Source of the DNA: Sphingomonas taxi
Lineage (GTDB): Bacteria; Pseudomonadota; Alphaproteobacteria; Sphingomonadales; Sphingomonadaceae
DNA length: 64,000 nt
Assembly: GCA_003240625.1 (NCBI GenBank)
Contig: QFMX01000008.1
Span: 1 to 64,000, forward strand
Direction: 5' to 3'
This document shows, in pieces, positions 61,325 to 64,000 of this stretch. Each line of letters starts with the position of its first letter. Positions within the stretch are counted from its first letter, which is position 1. Below the pieces are notes generated by a model. It made no database searches. It worked only from the letters and a program-made list of their open reading frames with translations, and was not told where the DNA came from. The position numbers were made by a program, and so were the translations under genes.

Positions 61325-61430
61325 CTCCCCTCCCTGGAAGGGAGGGGTTGGGGGTGGGTCGGCCCGAGAGGGAGCGCGACACCCGCCCCACACCGACCCA
61401 CCCCCTGCCCCTCCCTTCCAGGGAGGGGGG
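61325..61430. repeat. Palindromic intergenic repeat (family A, A5 copy)
   Basis: CTCCCCTCCCTGGAAGGGAG plus GGGTTGGGGGTGGGTCGG, a core different from the A2-A4 copies, then CCGACCCACCCCCTGCCCCT and CCCTTCCAGGGAGGGGG. It lies between the DUF47 and Pit genes. Confidence 0.85.
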
Positions 61431-61454
61431 CCGGACGGCGCCTGGAGCGGCGGC

Positions 61455-62453
61455 ATGATTCTCTCCCTACCGCTCCTCATCGGCCTGATCGGCATCGCGC
61501 TGCTGTTCGACTTCCTGAACGGCCTCCACGACGCGGCGAACTCAATCGCCACGGTCGTCTCCACGCGCGTCCTCAAACCGCAATACGCCGTGCTGTGGGC
61601 AGCCTTCTTCAACTTCATCGCCTTCGCGGTATTCGGGCTCCACGTCGCGCAGACCGTCGGCACCGGGATCGTCCAGGCGAACGTCATCGACGCGCAGGTG
61701 ATCTTCGCCGCGCTGATGGGCGCGATCGCGTGGAACGTCATCACCTGGGTGCTCGGCATCCCGTCGAGCAGCAGCCACGCGCTGATCGGCGGGTTGCTCG
61801 GCGCGGGCATCGCCAAGATCGGCTTCGGCGCGATCGTCTGGAGCGGCGTGATCAAGACGGTCGTCGCGATCTTCGCCTCGCCCGCGATCGGCCTTATGCT
61901 CGCACTCGTGCTGGTGCTCGCGGTCGCTTGGACCAGCCTCAAGCTGACCCCGCTCGGCGTCGACAAGCGATTCCGCAAGCTCCAGCTAATCTCCGCCGCG
62001 CTCTACTCGCTCGGCCACGGCGGCAACGACGCGCAGAAGACGATGGGGATCATCGCCGTGTTGCTCTATTCTCAGGGCTTGCTCGGCGGCGAATTCCACG
62101 TGCCGCTCTGGGTCGTGCTGTCGTGCCAGGCGGCAATGGCGCTCGGCACGCTGTCGGGCGGCTGGCGGATCGTCCACACGATGGGCTCGAAGATCACGCG
62201 CCTCACGCCGGCGCAGGGCTTTTGCGCGGAGACCGGCGGCGCGATCACGCTGTTCGCTGCGACCTTCTGGGGCATTCCGGTCTCGTCGACTCACACCATC
62301 ACCGGCTCGATCGTCGGCGTCGGTGCCGCGCGGAGATTGTCCGCGGTCCGCTGGAACGTCGCGAGCAACATCGTCGTCGCTTGGACGCTCACACTGCCCG
62401 CCGCCGGGTTGATCGGTGCAGGGACGTACCTGCTCGTCGGATTGTTCGTCTAA
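61455..62453 (+). CDS. Pit-family inorganic phosphate transporter
   Basis: The 332-residue protein has about ten membrane segments and the two Pit repeats: LFDFLNGLHDAANSIATVVS at the N-terminus and LYSLGHGGNDAQKTMGIIAV in the second half, both with the G(H)xND/H.AN core. IPSSSSHALIGGLLGAG and IPVSSTHTITGSIVGVGA are also diagnostic. It imports phosphate with H+. It forms a module with the DUF47 regulator upstream. Confidence 0.95.
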   Translation: MILSLPLLIGLIGIALLFDFLNGLHDAANSIATVVSTRVLKPQYAVLWAAFFNFIAFAVFGLHVAQTVGTGIVQANVIDAQVIFAALMGAIAWNVITWVLGIPSSSSHALIGGLLGAGIAKIGFGAIVWSGVIKTVVAIFASPAIGLMLALVLVLAVAWTSLKLTPLGVDKRFRKLQLISAALYSLGHGGNDAQKTMGIIAVLLYSQGLLGGEFHVPLWVVLSCQAAMALGTLSGGWRIVHTMGSKITRLTPAQGFCAETGGAITLFAATFWGIPVSSTHTITGSIVGVGAARRLSAVRWNVASNIVVAWTLTLPAAGLIGAGTYLLVGLFV

Positions 62454-62559
62454 GCACCGATATCGTTAAGGTCGATCGCCGCCGTCTCCGTCATATCGAC
62501 GGAGCGGCGGCGTTCTTGCTCGTCCGTACGCCGCTCCACCCCGGTTGCAAACGTCCCGC

Positions 62560-63006
62560 TTACTTCGGTCCGTCGCCGCGCAACGGCGCCACCGCATCCT
62601 TGCCGAACTTCATGATCAGTTCGCCGATCTCGCGCGCCTGACTCATGCTGCGCTGGCTCTGCTCGCGCAGATAATCGCCCTGGATCTTCATCACTTGCGT
62701 GAGGTCCTTGGCGCTGGCGGCCTCGCGCATCGCCGCAAATGCCTCGCGCGCATTCTGCTCGGCCTGGTCGATCATCGTCTTGCCGATCGTCGCACCGCCC
62801 TCGGCGATCTTGCCGCCCGTTTCCTTCAACGCCTCGCCAGCGCGCTTCGCCGGATCGACGACCTTTTCGGAGAACGCATCGCGCGCCTTCTCGCTATTCT
62901 CGCGCATCGTGTCCGCGGCACCCTTGGCCGCATCCGCCGCGCGGTCGGTCGCCGCCTTGCTCGCCTTCGCGCCATCATCGACTGCCCGCTTGAAGTCGTC
63001 CGCCAT
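62560..63006 (-). CDS. Phasin-family protein
   Basis: The 148-residue protein is almost entirely helical. Its first half is Ala/Lys/Asp-rich (ADAAKGAADTMRENSEKARD), and its second half carries the phasin-2 pattern (MIDQAEQNAREAFAAMREAA, then LTQVMKIQGDYLREQSQRSM). Phasins coat polyhydroxyalkanoate granules, but the alphaproteobacterial family also has other roles. No PHA genes are nearby. Confidence 0.82.
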   Translation of the reverse strand: MADDFKRAVDDGAKASKAATDRAADAAKGAADTMRENSEKARDAFSEKVVDPAKRAGEALKETGGKIAEGGATIGKTMIDQAEQNAREAFAAMREAASAKDLTQVMKIQGDYLREQSQRSMSQAREIGELIMKFGKDAVAPLRGDGPK

Positions 63007-63167
63007 CGTCTCGCTCCTCTATCGCGCTACCATTTGGTCGAAGTTTCAACCGGTATGGCCGGCTTTGGTTGCACCGACGGGCTCCAGCGCCACGCCGACC
63101 CCGTCAGGACGGCAGACGGCCCCGGCAACATATTCCAGTCACTGGACCTTTTGCCGTTTTACCCTAT

Positions 63168-63181
63168 ATACCGAACGGTAT
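63168..63181. promoter_or_regulatory. TetR operator overlapping the tetR start codon
   Basis: ATACCGAACGGTAT has perfect 6-bp arms around AA, and its last bases overlap the ATG at 63180. The same arms recur at 63849-63862 and 63897-63910. Autorepression is inferred. Confidence 0.75.
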
Positions 63182-63794
63182 GAATAGGCTTTGCACGCTC
63201 ACCGCCCCCAAGGGCCGCCCCCGCGAGTTCGATCTCGACGAAGCGCTGGCGGGTGCGTTGCGCGTGTTCTGGCGCAACGGCTACGAAGGCGCGTCGATGG
63301 CGGAGCTGACCGCGGAGATGGGCATCACCAAGCCCAGTCTCTATGCGGCGTTCGGCAACAAGGAGGCGCTGTTCCACAAGGCGCTCGACCTCTACGAGCG
63401 CGAGAAGCTCGCCTATATGACCTCCGCGCTCGAGGCGCCGACCGCGCGCGCCGTAGCGGAAAGACTTCTCCGTGGGGCGTTGCAGATGCAGATGAGCACC
63501 TGCGATCCCAAGGGGTGCCTGAGCGTTATCAGCAGCGTCGCGTGCAGCGCCGAAGCCGAGCCGATCAAGGCCGAGGTCGCCAAGCGTCGTGCGTCGTCCG
63601 AGGCCGCGTTGATGAAGCGCTTCGACGAGGCCAAGGCGGCGGGCGAGTTCCCCGACGGTCTCGAGTCGCATGCCCTGATGCGGTATCTGTTCGCTATCAT
63701 GCAGGGCCTGTCGATCCAGGCCGGTTCGGGCGCGACCTGCACCGAGCTAAACCAGCTCGTCGAGACCAGCCTGTCGGTGTGGCCGACCAAGTAA
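63180..63794 (+). CDS. TetR/AcrR-family repressor
   Basis: The 204-residue protein has an N-terminal TetR helix-turn-helix (FDLDEALAGALRVFWRNGYE, then MAELTAEMGITKPSLYAAFG and NKEALFHKALDLYEREK). The C-terminal domain contains two cysteines near residue 105-115 (TCDPKGCLSVISSVACSAEA) and a late ATCTELNQL, as in the TetR group often linked to RND efflux operons. Operators with arms ATACCG/CGGTAT lie over its own start and twice downstream. Confidence 0.92.
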   Translation: MNRLCTLTAPKGRPREFDLDEALAGALRVFWRNGYEGASMAELTAEMGITKPSLYAAFGNKEALFHKALDLYEREKLAYMTSALEAPTARAVAERLLRGALQMQMSTCDPKGCLSVISSVACSAEAEPIKAEVAKRRASSEAALMKRFDEAKAAGEFPDGLESHALMRYLFAIMQGLSIQAGSGATCTELNQLVETSLSVWPTK

Positions 63795-63848
63795 ACGCGT
63801 CGGTACTGCCAACCTAAAAGTCACGCTTCGTTACGGTCGCGATAAAAA

Positions 63849-63862
63849 ATACCGGCCGGTAC
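63849..63862. promoter_or_regulatory. Second TetR operator
   Basis: ATACCGGCCGGTAC keeps the ATACCG-NN-CGGTA(T/C) layout. It lies about 10 bases upstream of the -35 element at 63872. Confidence 0.7.
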
Positions 63863-63871
63863 AAAAGTCTG

Positions 63872-63899
63872 TTGACTAGATGAACCCCAGGTTTATATA
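63872..63899 (+). promoter_or_regulatory. Promoter of the gene beyond the right edge
   Basis: TTGACT (63872-63877) and TATATA (63894-63899) are separated by 16 bases. Operators flank it on both sides. Confidence 0.7.
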
Positions 63900-63910
63900 C
63901 CGACTGGTAT
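63897..63910. promoter_or_regulatory. Third TetR operator, overlapping the -10
   Basis: ATACCGACTGGTAT matches the other two sites except for one arm base. It overlaps the end of the -10 element, so repressor binding would block transcription. Confidence 0.7.
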
Positions 63911-63956
63911 CGAAGCTCTCTCCTACTTCGGAGGGGGCAACCGGGGACACAAACCC

Positions 63957-64000
63957 ATGACCACGGTTCAAACCTAACACCGGACGGCTTCGGCCGACCG
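63957..64000 (+). promoter_or_regulatory. Possible leader: six-codon ORF followed by a UUCG hairpin
   Basis: ATG at 63957 gives MTTVQT and then TAA at 63975-63977. Bases 63981-64000 form CGGACGGC-TTCG-GCCGACCG, a stem with one A-A mismatch and a UUCG tetraloop that ends exactly at the window edge. This could be a 5' leader element of the repressor-controlled gene. It is short and may be chance. Confidence 0.3.

Overview
The window is GC-rich chromosomal DNA from an alphaproteobacterium, almost certainly a Sphingomonas-type member of the Sphingomonadaceae. Support for this comes from the aroA-cmk-rpsA-ihfB block with a TIGR02300 gene beside it, a large TonB-dependent receptor inside a glycan locus, GguC/AraD1-type arabinose catabolism, and several families of palindromic intergenic repeats. 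I see no rRNA gene, CRISPR array or prophage. Two tRNA genes (Ala-GGC and Leu-TAA) are present.

Layout. Positions 1-4200 are accessory and less GC-rich. They hold the 3' end of an IS630-type transposase that has cut a dual-OB-fold (DuOB-like) gene, a coupled pair (unknown protein plus XRE/ImmA-type metallopeptidase), and a winged-helix protein typical of mobile elements. At 4.2-8.7 kb lie an SGNH hydrolase with a small zinc-ribbon ORF, an isolated bamA and a small DUF3467-like gene. At 8.9-28.5 kb is a complete arabinan/L-arabinose utilisation locus. It has a long minus-strand operon (KGSA dehydrogenase, AraD1 dehydratase, L-arabinose dehydrogenase, GH51, two GH43, GH27, TonB receptor, MGH1-like glycosidase), a divergent GntR/FadR regulator, a sugar/H+ symporter, an aldose epimerase and an IlvD-type L-arabonate dehydratase. 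Together they import arabinan fragments, release L-arabinose and oxidise it without phosphorylation to 2-oxoglutarate. The only step not encoded is the lactonase. At 28.5-35.3 kb is a leucine/isovalerate operon (isovaleryl-CoA dehydrogenase, both 3-methylcrotonyl-CoA carboxylase subunits, a MaoC hydratase) with an HNH nuclease gene inserted and translationally coupled inside it, and a divergent LysR gene.

From 35.4 to 41.2 kb are core genes: tRNA-Ala, TIGR02300, aroA, cmk, SemiSWEET, rpsA, ihfB, tRNA-Leu. From 41.2 to 48.6 kb are a solute-binding lipoprotein abutting the tRNA, a DUF4112 protein, an OmpR-type two-component system with an EF-hand lipoprotein and a Spy/LTXXQ-like protein, and a GH130 phosphorylase. 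From 48.7 to 56.9 kb are a divergent NAD-salvage pair whose nicotinamidase-like member is frameshifted, DUF2794, serine acetyltransferase, a TauE/SafE permease, an OxyR-AhpC-AhpD peroxide module and two fasciclin proteins. From 57 to 64 kb are moaE-moaD-pgsA, an LplT-like transporter, a Nudix domain running in frame into a DUF47/PhoU-like protein followed by a Pit phosphate transporter, a phasin, and a TetR regulator. The TetR gene's operator palindrome recurs twice just before the right edge, over a promoter for a gene that lies outside the window.

Start codons were moved from the longest possible frame to internal starts where a Shine-Dalgarno (SD) sequence, signal peptide or gene overlap pointed to them.
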